Assembly (NCBI GenBank): GCA_913045265.1
Contig: CAJWQX010000006.1
Location: 1-64,000 of the forward strand
Length of the DNA stretch: 64,000 bases
DNA from: UBA11889 sp002313255
Lineage (GTDB): Bacteria > Pseudomonadota > Gammaproteobacteria > Pseudomonadales > Azotimanducaceae
Direction: 5' to 3'
Shown here: positions 53,543 to 62,306 of the stretch, piece after piece
Layout: each line of letters opens with the position of its first letter
How positions within the stretch are numbered: the stretch's first letter is position 1
Notes under the pieces: generated by a model
Databases searched by the model: none
The model's input: the letters and a program-made list of their open reading frames with translations, nothing else
What the model was told of the DNA's origin: nothing
Program-made: the position numbers and the translations under genes

Positions 53543-54477
53543 TGGAATTTCGACGATTGGGTAACAGCGGGTTATCGGTAAGTGAGATCGGACTGGGATG
53601 CAATAATTTTGGGGGCCGGGTCGACCAATCGGGAACCAAGCGAGTTGTGGATGCCGCGCTTGATCATGGCATCACCTTGTTCGATACCGCCGATGTATAC
53701 GGTGGAAGCGATTCGGAGGTGTTTCTCGGGAAGGCTTTAGGCTCAAAGCGGTCCGACGTCATCATAGCCACCAAATTTGGCATGGCGATGGGTGAAGGTG
53801 CATTGTCCCGTGGTGGCTCCAGGCGCTACATTATGAACGCGGTGGACGCGAGTCTCGGTCGTCTCGGCACCGACTACATTGATCTCTACCAAATCCACTT
53901 CCCCGACCCGGCGACACCGATCGATGAGACGCTTTCGGCGTTGGATGATCTTGTCCGCGCGGGCAAGGTCCGCTACATCGGCTCGTCCAACTTCTCCAGT
54001 TGGCAGATCGCGGACGCAGATTGGACGGCCAGGAGTGAGGGCTACAGCCGCTTCGTGTCGGCGCAGAATCACATGAATCTTTTTGAGCGTGCGGTGGTGC
54101 ACGAAGTCATTCCCGGTTGCCGGCACTTCGGTCTTGGCATGCTGCCGTATTTCCCGCTCGCGAGTGGTTTGTTGACGGGTAAATACGTCCGGGGTGAATC
54201 CGCACCCGAAGGGACACGGCTCGCGAATGCTGGCGCTCGCGCCGGTCGGGCGTTATCGGAAAGCAACTTTGATCGACTTGAAGCCCTGACGAACTTTGCC
54301 GACGAGCGTTCGCGTACGCTTCTCGAGTTGGCACTCGGTTGGTTACTTTCGTTTGAGGAAGTCTCCAGTGTCATTGCGGGCGCAACGCGCGAAGAGCAAA
54401 TTCACAGCAACGTCGAAGGTGCTGGTATGCGGCTCGACGCGGACGAGATGCGTGAAGTCGGGACGTTAGTGCGATAG
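53542..54477 (+). CDS. Aldo/keto reductase
   Basis: 311 residues, NADPH-dependent TIM barrel. Catalytic tetrad: Asp48, Tyr53, Lys78 and His119 in FDTADVYGG, IATKFG and YQIHF. GSSNFSSWQ and the C-terminal VIAGATREEQIHSN are characteristic of the YhdN/YajO group. It reduces aldehydes or ketones. ATG at 53542 overlaps the upstream stop codon (TGATG). It is followed after three bases by the SRAP gene in the same direction. Confidence 0.94.
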   Translation: MEFRRLGNSGLSVSEIGLGCNNFGGRVDQSGTKRVVDAALDHGITLFDTADVYGGSDSEVFLGKALGSKRSDVIIATKFGMAMGEGALSRGGSRRYIMNAVDASLGRLGTDYIDLYQIHFPDPATPIDETLSALDDLVRAGKVRYIGSSNFSSWQIADADWTARSEGYSRFVSAQNHMNLFERAVVHEVIPGCRHFGLGMLPYFPLASGLLTGKYVRGESAPEGTRLANAGARAGRALSESNFDRLEALTNFADERSRTLLELALGWLLSFEEVSSVIAGATREEQIHSNVEGAGMRLDADEMREVGTLVR

Positions 54478-54480
54478 ACA

Positions 54481-55194
54481 ATGTGCGGACGGTTTAATGT
54501 CACGAGCGATCCGCTGACCGAAATCTTCATGGAATGGGTGAACGAGCCCTATCCTGGAGACGACAACTTCAATACTTCGCCCACGGCCCAAGCCTGGATC
54601 ATTCGACCCGATAGCGACGGCACGTACGAAGCCGCGAACGCACGGTGGTGGCTGGTTCCTCACTGGTCGAGCGGACCGTCCAACCGCTACGCGATGTTCA
54701 ACGCCAAGAGCGAAACGCTAACCAGTTCGAACGCCTTTAAGGGTCCATTTGAACGCCGGCGCTGTGTTTTGCCGGTATCGGGATTTTACGAATGGACATC
54801 GCGGAATGGCCGCAAGTTCCCGCACTACATCCGACCAGAGGACAGCTCGGCAATGTTGTTGGCGAGTCTCTGGGATCGTTGGCAGAGCGAAACGAGCGAC
54901 GAGATCATTGAGAGTTTCACGGTCGTGACTACGGCGGCATCGCCGCAACTTGAATTTGTGCACCGGCGCCAGCCGGTGATGCTGTCGAAGCCCGGCGCCA
55001 TCGAGTGGATGGCAAAGGATCAAGATGCAACGGTGTTGGCCGACCTCATGTCGCCCAGACTGGCGCTCGACCTTTCGGTGATCCCTGTCTCGACATTTGT
55101 CAGTAATTCGCGTAACAACGGACCACGATGCATCGAACCGGATGGCGATCCCATTGAACTTGGGGGCGATGGGCGCTCACGGAACCGTAACTGA
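54481..55194 (+). CDS. SOS response-associated peptidase (SRAP/YedK, HMCES-like)
   Basis: 237 residues. The protein starts with MCGRF so that Cys2, exposed after Met removal, can crosslink to abasic sites in single-stranded DNA. Other conserved sites are Asn74 in MFNAKSE, Glu104 in GFYEW and His161 in VHRRQPVML. It protects abasic sites at replication forks by a reversible thiazolidine link. It lies downstream of the aldo/keto reductase; no LexA box was seen just in front, though one stands elsewhere in the window. Confidence 0.95.
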   Translation: MCGRFNVTSDPLTEIFMEWVNEPYPGDDNFNTSPTAQAWIIRPDSDGTYEAANARWWLVPHWSSGPSNRYAMFNAKSETLTSSNAFKGPFERRRCVLPVSGFYEWTSRNGRKFPHYIRPEDSSAMLLASLWDRWQSETSDEIIESFTVVTTAASPQLEFVHRRQPVMLSKPGAIEWMAKDQDATVLADLMSPRLALDLSVIPVSTFVSNSRNNGPRCIEPDGDPIELGGDGRSRNRN

Positions 55195-55206
55195 GGGGGA
55201 AAGAGC

Positions 55207-55743
55207 ATGAGCGAAAACGAAAACAATTCAGGCGACGAACAAAGTAACTACGAAACACCTGCCACCACGTCTGAAGCGGCGGGCACCCCGAGCGGTCCAG
55301 AACTCGCGGGTCGAGGGAGGCGGTTGGGGGCTTACCTTATCGATCTGATCATTGCAGGTATCGTTCTTGGGGTCCTGGCGGTTATGAACATAGGCATCTC
55401 CTTGGAGGATGTAGCGCGCGACCCCATGACGCAACAGATGTCCACAGCGGGATCGATCGCGTTCGTTATCATTTTTATGGCGATTAACAGTTACTTGCTG
55501 GTGACCAAGGGGCAGACCTTGGGCAAATTGGCGCTCGGCATCCGCATCGTGGATGTCGCGTCAAACGGTGCCGCGACGGCGGTGAAATTATTGGGGCTCC
55601 GCTACGTCCTCGTGATGCTTGTGGCGGTCATTCCGTTCATTGGAGGCCTATTGGGGGTGATCGACTTTCTGTTTATCTTTCGTAGTGATCGGCGCTGTGT
55701 TCACGACCTCATAGCGGGCACGAAGGTGGTTTCCAATTCGTAG
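55207..55743 (+). CDS. RDD family membrane protein
   Basis: 178 residues. A polar N-terminus of some 30 residues precedes the RDD domain with three or four helices: LAGRGRRLGAYLIDLII (the R..A.L.D element), FVIIFMAINSYLLVTKGQTLGKLALGIRIVD and FIFRSDRRCVHDLIAGTKVV. RDD proteins are inner-membrane, some with Na+/H+ antiport or transport roles, mostly unknown. A second RDD gene follows, so they look like a tandem duplication and may form a heteromer. Confidence 0.92.
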   Translation: MSENENNSGDEQSNYETPATTSEAAGTPSGPELAGRGRRLGAYLIDLIIAGIVLGVLAVMNIGISLEDVARDPMTQQMSTAGSIAFVIIFMAINSYLLVTKGQTLGKLALGIRIVDVASNGAATAVKLLGLRYVLVMLVAVIPFIGGLLGVIDFLFIFRSDRRCVHDLIAGTKVVSNS

Positions 55744-55829
55744 CCTGTCGCACGCGGGCGTAATTCGATAATGTTCCGTCTCACGGATTGAATCGTGTGC
55801 GCGATTCGCATCGAGGGAGGATAGCTACC

Positions 55830-56414
55830 GTGTCGACACGCTTTGATACCGAAGGAATTAACCCGGCTGGACGTATTCGACGTTTGCTTGCTTCGTTATT
55901 CGATACGTTGGTGTTGATCGTGGTATTCGTTTTTTTCGCCTTTCGAGGCGACATCGGCTACACGAGTTTTATTATGGCCCTTTCGAACGAACTGCCAGTT
56001 ATTGTCGAATGGACACTGTGGTTCACGGCCATTTTTTTTGTCATCAATGGCATTCCCTTGTATACCCGGGGCCAGACCGTCGGCAAGTGGATGTTGGGTT
56101 TGCAGATCGTGGATTCTTCGAGTGGCGGTCGTCCGGCGCTAGAGAAGTTGATTCTATATCGGTACGTCGTCTTCATTTTCTTGGCGAATTTGGTGAGTTG
56201 GCTCTATGTCCCGAATACCGTCGTCTCGGCAACTCTCCCGGTGATAGGGCAGATCACTTTAGAAGGCATTCCATGGCCGTTCCCGGGGACCCTGCTGTGG
56301 GTGCCACTCATTGACGCCGCATTCATTTTTAGTGCGTCACGGCGTTGTCTGCACGACCGCCTCGCAGGAACGATCGTGGTCAGAAAGCGGTACGCGTGGG
56401 CACCTCAAGGTTAA
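55830..56414 (+). CDS. RDD family membrane protein (second copy)
   Basis: 194 residues from a GTG preceded by GGGAGG nine bases upstream. RDD features: GRIRRLLASLFDTLVLIVVFVF, YTRGQTVGKWMLGLQIVD and SASRRCLHDRLAGTIVV. It has a longer loop between helices than its neighbour and shares only the family motifs with it, so the duplication is old. The 3' end overlaps the end of the opposing fusion gene by 35 bases, which is common for convergent genes here. Confidence 0.88.
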   Translation: MSTRFDTEGINPAGRIRRLLASLFDTLVLIVVFVFFAFRGDIGYTSFIMALSNELPVIVEWTLWFTAIFFVINGIPLYTRGQTVGKWMLGLQIVDSSSGGRPALEKLILYRYVVFIFLANLVSWLYVPNTVVSATLPVIGQITLEGIPWPFPGTLLWVPLIDAAFIFSASRRCLHDRLAGTIVVRKRYAWAPQG

Positions 56415-58392
56415 GCCACCTGCGCTCGTCGTCACTCAACTTGACCGACAACGCACCGAGCGAGCTTCTGGTTTCGGCCAGTTGTCGTGGTCCGATGAGT
56501 GGAAAGCATGGGAACGGCTGCGTAAGAACGTAAGCAAGGGCAATGTTGATGGGTTCGACGCCGTGTGCGACGGCTAGTTCCACCGCTCTATCGCGGCGTT
56601 TCCAATTGTCGTCAGAAAACCAACAACGCTGCATCTCGGCGTCGGTGGGTTGATTACCGAAGTTGGTATCGATGTCCGATGCCAGCTGTTGCCGAACGGT
56701 GTCGGCTCGCCCGGTAAAAAAACCACGCGCTTGCGATGACCAGGGAAACAACGCGAGCTGGCGACTTTCTAGATACATGGCAAACGCAGCGTCACTCGCG
56801 GCGACACAGCCAGGCCAGACGGGATCGATCATTTGGGCGAGACTGAAGTTGTTGGAGACGGCGACAAATCCTTGCAACCCGCATCGGGCGGCGTAGTCGT
56901 TGGCGGCCTGGATTCGAGCTAGCGACCAGTTTGACGCACCGAAGGCACGAATACGGCCCGCCTCGCGTTCGCGGTTGAGGACCTCGATCCACTCACCCAC
57001 CTCCACGTCCGGATTGTCGCGATGGAGAAAATAGAGGTCGAGGTGATCTGTTTGAAGCCGCTCGAGGCTTTCGTTCAATTGCGCTGACACGTGTTCTGGG
57101 TCATTGAGTGGCGTGTGAGCCCCCTTACCAATGACGACGACATCGTCTCGAAGTCCGCGGTTGTCGATCCAATGACCCAGGAAGCGTTCCATGGCGCCGC
57201 CACCGTAGATATACGCAGTATCAAAGGTGTTACCACCCGCTTCGAAGAAGTCGTCGAACATCACGAAAGCGTGGGCAACGTTGGGCTGATTATCGCAGCC
57301 CATGACAAGTCGAGAGACTGGCTTGTCGATACCGTCCAGCTGGCCGTAGGCCATGTTCGACGACTCAGCTTGCAGTGGTCGGCCGTGAACTGGATAGACT
57401 TGGCGGTCGGGTTTTTCTTGGTCGAACTCAAGGCCGATGGTGTGTCGCCATGCGTCGAGAACCCTTGCGTTGGCGAGGCTATCGCGCCAATCCATCGTCT
57501 TGGATTGGGTGAGACTTAACGAGAGACATCGATCCACTTCGTCGACTTCGTGGACATACGGGGGTTTGGCGGAACCGGTAATGATTTGCTTTTGGCCCCC
57601 TTGAATCAAATCAAAGGACCACTCGGTTGGGCAAAGCCAGGGATGGTCGATGTGGATGTGTCCTGAGCTGCCGAAGACGCTCACCGAGTTGTTGAGTCCC
57701 AATTGCACCCCAGTCGTAACGTGTGCCGCGATGCCGAGTGGAAAGTGCAGCAGAGCGGAGGCGAACGCGTCGGTCCGGGTTTCGCCCAGCCGCCCGTGGC
57801 CACTGACGCGCTCGGGTTCGTCGCCTGCAATGAGGCGCGCCATGGACACCGGATAACAACCGACATCCATAATGCCGCCGCCCGCCAGGTCGTTTGCGAA
57901 CAGCCGATGCTCGGCGTTGAACGGGGCGTAAAAACCAAAGCTCGCTTGAATGTGTCGAATTTCGCCGATGGCTCCATCGCGTAAGAGATCGATGAGCCGC
58001 TGCGTTTGCGGATGGGTCCGGTACATAAACGCTTCCATCAGAAAGGTTTGGGTGTCGGAAGCCTTTTGCACCATCGCCATGACTTGTGGGTGATTCACGG
58101 CCATGGGCTTTTCGCAAAGGACGGCCTTACCGGCTTCGAGCGCTTTGATCGTCCATTCGGCGTGCTGTGGGTGGGGCGTCGCGACGTAGAGGGCATCGAC
58201 GTCGGGATCGTCGATGAGGTCCTGGTACGATCCGTGAGCCGTTAGCTCCTCGTAGTTGCTTGCAAACGCTTCCGCGCTAGCGAGGGAGCGGCTACCGACG
58301 GCAACAAGCTCCCCGGTCTCCGAGGCTGAGACTGCGTCGGCCAGGGTCTTGGCTATGCGCCCCGTGGCGAGAATGCCCCAACGGGTTGTCAC
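56380..58392 (-). CDS. Fused Gfo/Idh/MocA oxidoreductase and aldo/keto reductase
   Basis: 670 residues in one chain. Residues 1-330 are a Gfo/Idh/MocA dehydrogenase: WGILATGRIAKTLADAV (NAD(P) fold), LYVATPHPQHAE, CEKPMAVN with the catalytic Lys, and DVGCYPVSMARL. Residues about 350-670 are an aldo/keto reductase with FDTAYIYGGG, VVVIGKGAH (Lys), YFLHRDNPD (His) and FGASNWS. Both parts look active, so a sugar or cyclitol could be oxidised and reduced by one polypeptide. Not a sequencing join: the frame is continuous and both halves are complete. Confidence 0.9.
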   Translation of the reverse strand: MTTRWGILATGRIAKTLADAVSASETGELVAVGSRSLASAEAFASNYEELTAHGSYQDLIDDPDVDALYVATPHPQHAEWTIKALEAGKAVLCEKPMAVNHPQVMAMVQKASDTQTFLMEAFMYRTHPQTQRLIDLLRDGAIGEIRHIQASFGFYAPFNAEHRLFANDLAGGGIMDVGCYPVSMARLIAGDEPERVSGHGRLGETRTDAFASALLHFPLGIAAHVTTGVQLGLNNSVSVFGSSGHIHIDHPWLCPTEWSFDLIQGGQKQIITGSAKPPYVHEVDEVDRCLSLSLTQSKTMDWRDSLANARVLDAWRHTIGLEFDQEKPDRQVYPVHGRPLQAESSNMAYGQLDGIDKPVSRLVMGCDNQPNVAHAFVMFDDFFEAGGNTFDTAYIYGGGAMERFLGHWIDNRGLRDDVVVIGKGAHTPLNDPEHVSAQLNESLERLQTDHLDLYFLHRDNPDVEVGEWIEVLNREREAGRIRAFGASNWSLARIQAANDYAARCGLQGFVAVSNNFSLAQMIDPVWPGCVAASDAAFAMYLESRQLALFPWSSQARGFFTGRADTVRQQLASDIDTNFGNQPTDAEMQRCWFSDDNWKRRDRAVELAVAHGVEPINIALAYVLTQPFPCFPLIGPRQLAETRSSLGALSVKLSDDERRWLNLEVPTRTAF

Positions 58393-58415
58393 GGTCGTGG
58401 CATGCCAGCGACCTG

Positions 58416-59231
58416 CTAATTACTAACGTTGATTTCGAATGTGGACGATTCAGGACGTGCGACCCCACGCTTCGAACTGGTGATCGCGTCGAGCAACAAA
58501 CGAATATGGGGGTGTTCGCCTAGGGCCTTTTCAACTTCGTGAACGGCATCTTCCAGCCGCAATTCACGCATAAACAGCGTACGGAAAGCCCGCCGAACCT
58601 CGGCGATGGCTTGGTCAGGATACCCGGCCCGTTCCATCCCAATCTTGTTGATCACACGCATGCGCGCGGGATTGCCGTCAGCAATCGTGTACGGGAGGAT
58701 GTCCTGAGTCGCTTTCGCCATGCCCGCGACCATGGCGGCGCGGCCGACGTGGCAAAACTGATGGACGCCGCTCAGACCGCCTAAATTGGCATAGTCACCG
58801 ATCGTCACGTGACCTCCCAAGGAGACCTGGTGGCTCAATGTAACGTGATCGCCGACAACGCAATTGTGGGCGACGTGAGATTGGGCGAGCAGCGCGCAGT
58901 CGTTGCCGAGAACGGTCTCTGAGTTCTCTTCGGTTCCGCTATGGATAGAAACGTATTCCCGGATAATGTTGCGGTGCCCGATGCGGGCATAGGTCACGGA
59001 CCCTGGGACGTATTTAAGGTCCTGCGATTGGACGCCGAGGGTGACGAAGGGAAATACATCGCAGTCCTGGCCGATGGAGGTATACCCATCGACCACGACG
59101 TGGGAACGAAGTGTCGTATGGTTGCCAATGGTCACGTTGGCGCCGACGGTGCAGAACGGACCGATATTGCAATCGTCACCGATTTTCGCGTCGGCGTGGA
59201 CTTCGGCGGATTTGTGAACGTTAATGGCCAT
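58416..59231 (-). CDS. lpxA: Acyl-ACP--UDP-N-acetylglucosamine O-acyltransferase
   Basis: 271 residues, first enzyme of lipid A synthesis. Left-handed beta-helix hexapeptide repeats run from residue 1 to about 185 (IGDDCNIGPFCTVGANVTIG ...), catalytic His122 is in QSHVAHNC, and GNPARMRVINKIG precedes the helical C-terminus. ATG at 59231 starts MAINVHKSA, in line with family N-termini. lpxA is usually in an lpxD-fabZ-lpxA-lpxB cluster; here its neighbours are unrelated. It proves an outer membrane. Confidence 0.92.
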   Translation of the reverse strand: MAINVHKSAEVHADAKIGDDCNIGPFCTVGANVTIGNHTTLRSHVVVDGYTSIGQDCDVFPFVTLGVQSQDLKYVPGSVTYARIGHRNIIREYVSIHSGTEENSETVLGNDCALLAQSHVAHNCVVGDHVTLSHQVSLGGHVTIGDYANLGGLSGVHQFCHVGRAAMVAGMAKATQDILPYTIADGNPARMRVINKIGMERAGYPDQAIAEVRRAFRTLFMRELRLEDAVHEVEKALGEHPHIRLLLDAITSSKRGVARPESSTFEINVSN

Positions 59232-59357
59232 ACGACAAGGGGTTAACCAATCGACTAGTCGCAACCTAATATACAACGAAAATCAAAGAAAATGAATGAA
59301 AAGTGGAGAAAGGATGAATGCTTTGTTACGTCCTTTTGGAAGTGTGGCCTTATAGAC

Positions 59358-60266
59358 CTAGGCCTTTTTGTTTGCAATCGCGCGTTCGTATGGGGTCATA
59401 TCCATGGCGGGATAACGCGCTGCAACGCCTTCCAGCGTCTCGGGTGTCCAATATTCGTGGCCTGGGGACGGAAAACCAAGCAGGGTACGTTCTTCGGGCG
59501 AGGCTCCTTCGATCCATTGGCGGAATTCAGGTCGTATGGCCTGGGCGGACCAACCCACGATGCCTAGCCACTTCCACGCAGCCGGGGCGTAGGTAATAAA
59601 TTGACCGATTCGGCCCGCGTCAGCTCGGAATGGCGTGCCCCGATGAAACGTCCGCATGCTATACGCGAGCAACGAACCCGCGGGTACCACCACGTTGATT
59701 TCGTTGTCGTACAACTCGGTTCGATCTTCGCGTGAGTAGTGCGCGGGCCAGCGAATTTTTTCTGGGTAGTGCGTCCAAGAACACACGGCCGTTGGCGCGT
59801 GGTCAGCCGAGACGTCGGTGTAGTAAAGCAAGTAGGCCGTTTGCCAGTACGCAGGATCGTTGGGAGGATACGCCAGTGTGTGGTTGCCGAAGTCGCAGTG
59901 CATACCTTGGTCTCGGTCACCGGGGTGTCCCTTGCATTTGACGCTGAGGTGGGACTGTTCGCAGTAGAGGTCGTTGTGCCCGATCATCTCTGCGGCAAAC
60001 GCCCGCAGTTCAGGATGTAGGGTGATGTCGTTCAAGAATAAACCGGTGTAAGGAAATTGCATCGGACCCCGACCGTGGATGCGGCCGCTCTCCCAGCCCT
60101 CGGGTTTCGGGAGGCTCGGATCGTCGCAGTACTCGACCCACCCAGGCAGGGTGTGGGTTAGATCTGAACGGGCACCCTCCAGCTCCTCGGCGGTGAGAAA
60201 ATTCTCCACGATCACGAAACCGTGGTCTCGGTAGTGATCGATGTGTGCCTGCTGAAAACGCGTCAC
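59358..60266 (-). CDS. Phytanoyl-CoA dioxygenase family protein
   Basis: 302 residues of the Fe(II)/2-oxoglutarate PhyH family. The iron facial triad is present: HCDFGNHTL (His-x-Asp) and TFHRGTPFRADAGRIGQFITY (distal His followed by the 2-oxoglutarate Arg). N-terminal YRDHGFVIVENFLTAEEL is the usual strand-helix start. It hydroxylates or halogenates an organic substrate that is not known. It lies 14 bases before the alpha/beta hydrolase stop on the same strand, so they are one operon. Confidence 0.92.
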   Translation of the reverse strand: MTRFQQAHIDHYRDHGFVIVENFLTAEELEGARSDLTHTLPGWVEYCDDPSLPKPEGWESGRIHGRGPMQFPYTGLFLNDITLHPELRAFAAEMIGHNDLYCEQSHLSVKCKGHPGDRDQGMHCDFGNHTLAYPPNDPAYWQTAYLLYYTDVSADHAPTAVCSWTHYPEKIRWPAHYSREDRTELYDNEINVVVPAGSLLAYSMRTFHRGTPFRADAGRIGQFITYAPAAWKWLGIVGWSAQAIRPEFRQWIEGASPEERTLLGFPSPGHEYWTPETLEGVAARYPAMDMTPYERAIANKKA

Positions 60267-60280
60267 ATTAAGGACTTAAA

Positions 60281-61183
60281 TCAAAGGTATTCAAGAAACC
60301 AGTCGCGCGCCATCGTTGAGGCCTCGCGATAGTTCTCGTCATAGATATCGTAATGGCCTCCCGGGAAGACGTGATAACGCGAAGTCGTGGTTGCCGGCAA
60401 AGCCTCGTGGGCTGCCATACCGGAATTTTCGCGACCTCCGTATTCTTCGTCTTCTTGATCGAGGATGAGTGTAGGTACGCTAACAGTACGGGCGGCGACC
60501 CGAGGAAGGTAACGCCACATGGTCCGGGCGTCGCCGGCACCCTTGAGTGACTCCGGCATCGCGGGAGATCGAGGCACCGACCACAGTTTGCCTTTCGCCA
60601 TGGCAGCACCCAGTGCCTGGCCTTCGGGCGGCACGGTAGGATGGCCGTCTTCGTCCGTCGGAGCGCCCATCCCTGGCACCTGACTGACAACGGCCCGTAT
60701 TCTTGGATCGGTGCCAGCGACGAAAATAACGTGGCCTCCCCCAAAACTTGATCCCCAGAGGCCTACGCGCTTGGAATTGATCTGGGGATGGTCCAGGAGG
60801 TAATCGAGGACGTTGTGGATGTCTCGATTCTGGTCGAGTGGGTCCACGACTTCACGGACGGGATAGGCACTTACCGTGATCGAACCATCTGCGTCGGGGG
60901 ATGGTTGCGCGTCGGGCGTCGCCAACCGCGCATCGCTCTCGTACCAACCACGGTAATCGAAGGTAAGGCAAGCAAATCCAGCTGCGCAAAAAAAAGGCGC
61001 GTACGTCGTACTCAGGTGTGCTTTAGGTCCGGCCCAACCATGGCAGAGAAGGATTGCAGGGAATCCGCCGTCGTCGCTTGAGCTCTCTGGGATGAATAGG
61101 TCAGCGGCGAGACGCGTGCCTTCGCTCCAAATGGTAATCTCTTCCTTCAAAGATTCTGTCGCCTCGACCAACGCAGCGCCCAT
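60281..61183 (-). CDS. Alpha/beta hydrolase (S15/dienelactone hydrolase-like)
   Basis: 300 residues from the ATG at 61183; a GTG 27 bases upstream would add nine residues. Ser nucleophile in LWGSSFGGGH, oxyanion region LLCHGWAGPK, acid in LILDQEDEEYGG and His in FPGGHYDIY. The N-terminal strand segment EEITIWSEGTRLAADLFIPE is like X-Pro dipeptidyl-peptidase (S15) and acetyl-xylan-esterase relatives. It probably hydrolyses an ester or amide of a small molecule. It is the first gene of a unit with the phytanoyl-CoA dioxygenase and diverges from the UGSC partner gene. Confidence 0.9.
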   Translation of the reverse strand: MGAALVEATESLKEEITIWSEGTRLAADLFIPESSSDDGGFPAILLCHGWAGPKAHLSTTYAPFFCAAGFACLTFDYRGWYESDARLATPDAQPSPDADGSITVSAYPVREVVDPLDQNRDIHNVLDYLLDHPQINSKRVGLWGSSFGGGHVIFVAGTDPRIRAVVSQVPGMGAPTDEDGHPTVPPEGQALGAAMAKGKLWSVPRSPAMPESLKGAGDARTMWRYLPRVAARTVSVPTLILDQEDEEYGGRENSGMAAHEALPATTTSRYHVFPGGHYDIYDENYREASTMARDWFLEYL

Positions 61184-61241
61184 ATTGCCGGTTGCGAAGC
61201 GGGAGGTCACGTAGCGGATGGAATCCGTGTAGGAGGAACGT

Positions 61242-62285
61242 ATGGCTGCAACCGAGAGGGTCCACGAGGTCGAGGACGATGCCCTTGCGGCAATCGATTA
61301 CTGCTATGAGCAAGGTTGGACCGATGGATTACCCGTGGTGCCACCGGAGCGTGGTCGGGTCGACGCCATGCTGGCCATGGAGGGGCGTCCGCCCGCGACG
61401 GTGATTGCAAGTCATCCGGCCACGGGACTTGAGTGCAGCCTTCACGGTGCCGCGGTGAATGCCGTGATGGCGGGTTGCTTGCCCGAGTATTTCCCGGTCG
61501 TTGTTGCCGCCTTAGAAGCCGTCAATGGACCCGATTACAGCTTTCACGCGTCGACGGCGAGTACCGGTGGCTCGGCCCCCATGGTCATCGTGAGTGGCCC
61601 AGTGGTTCGCGAGTTGGGTATGAATTCGGCAGGCAATGTATTTGGGCCTGGGAATCGAGCCAACGCTACGATCGGTCGGGCAATGCGGCTCATTATCATG
61701 AACGTATTTGAAATGCTGCCTGGCATTTCCGACCAGTCGACCCAAGGTTATCCCGGTAAATACGCCTCGTGCATCGCCGAACGCGCCGAGTCGAGCCCGT
61801 GGGATCCATTGCACGTCGAGCTCGGTTATGGAGAAGACATTTCCAGCGCGACGGTATTTGCAGGTTCTGGCTTCTGCAACGTCGAAAACCATGGTGGCAA
61901 TACGCCCGAGTCGATTTTGGATTGTGTTGCGGATGCGATGGCCAGCCTTGGATGCATCACCATTGGGCAGTCCGTGGTGGTGTTGTCACCCGAACACGCG
62001 GACATCGTAGCGGCCACGGGTTGGAGCCGTGGGGACGTGTGCCAGTACCTATTCACCCAAGCGAATCGGACCGTTGAGAACATGCAGCGCGTGGGAAAAT
62101 ACGTCGAGAGGGAACACGAGCGCCAAGGGACTGAACACGTGCATCGAGGTTTCGGCCCAGCAGACATACTTCTCTTGGTTGCGGGCGGTGATGCGGGCGG
62201 ACATTCGTGCTTCATTCCTTCGTGGAGTCGTACGCGGGCATCCATCATGCAATCGAAGCCGATTGGAGTGTGTATCGACTGTTAA
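61242..62285 (+). CDS. Conserved partner protein of the UGSC selenoprotein, function unknown
   Basis: 347 residues, cytosolic, without an enzyme signature that I can name. Strongly patterned blocks are GWTDGLPVVPPERGRVDAML, AVNAVMAGCLPEYFPVVVAALEA, SAGNVFGPGNRANATIGRAM and WDPLHVELGYG; I recall this architecture in proteins encoded next to UGSC-type (seleno)proteins. Conserved Cys (AGCLPEY, GSGFCN, GGHSCF) might take part in redox chemistry. ATG with GGAGGAACGT upstream. The selenoprotein gene follows after 21 bases, so they are an operon. Confidence 0.85.
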   Translation: MAATERVHEVEDDALAAIDYCYEQGWTDGLPVVPPERGRVDAMLAMEGRPPATVIASHPATGLECSLHGAAVNAVMAGCLPEYFPVVVAALEAVNGPDYSFHASTASTGGSAPMVIVSGPVVRELGMNSAGNVFGPGNRANATIGRAMRLIIMNVFEMLPGISDQSTQGYPGKYASCIAERAESSPWDPLHVELGYGEDISSATVFAGSGFCNVENHGGNTPESILDCVADAMASLGCITIGQSVVVLSPEHADIVAATGWSRGDVCQYLFTQANRTVENMQRVGKYVEREHERQGTEHVHRGFGPADILLLVAGGDAGGHSCFIPSWSRTRASIMQSKPIGVCIDC

Positions 62286-62306
62286 TTACGTGAAAAGGAG
62301 GTGTTC

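Noticed and set aside
59346..59369. Hairpin GGCCT/AGGCC followed by TTTTT on the plus strand
   Set aside because: No plus-strand gene precedes it, and on the minus strand the T run would be on the wrong side, so it is not called a terminator.
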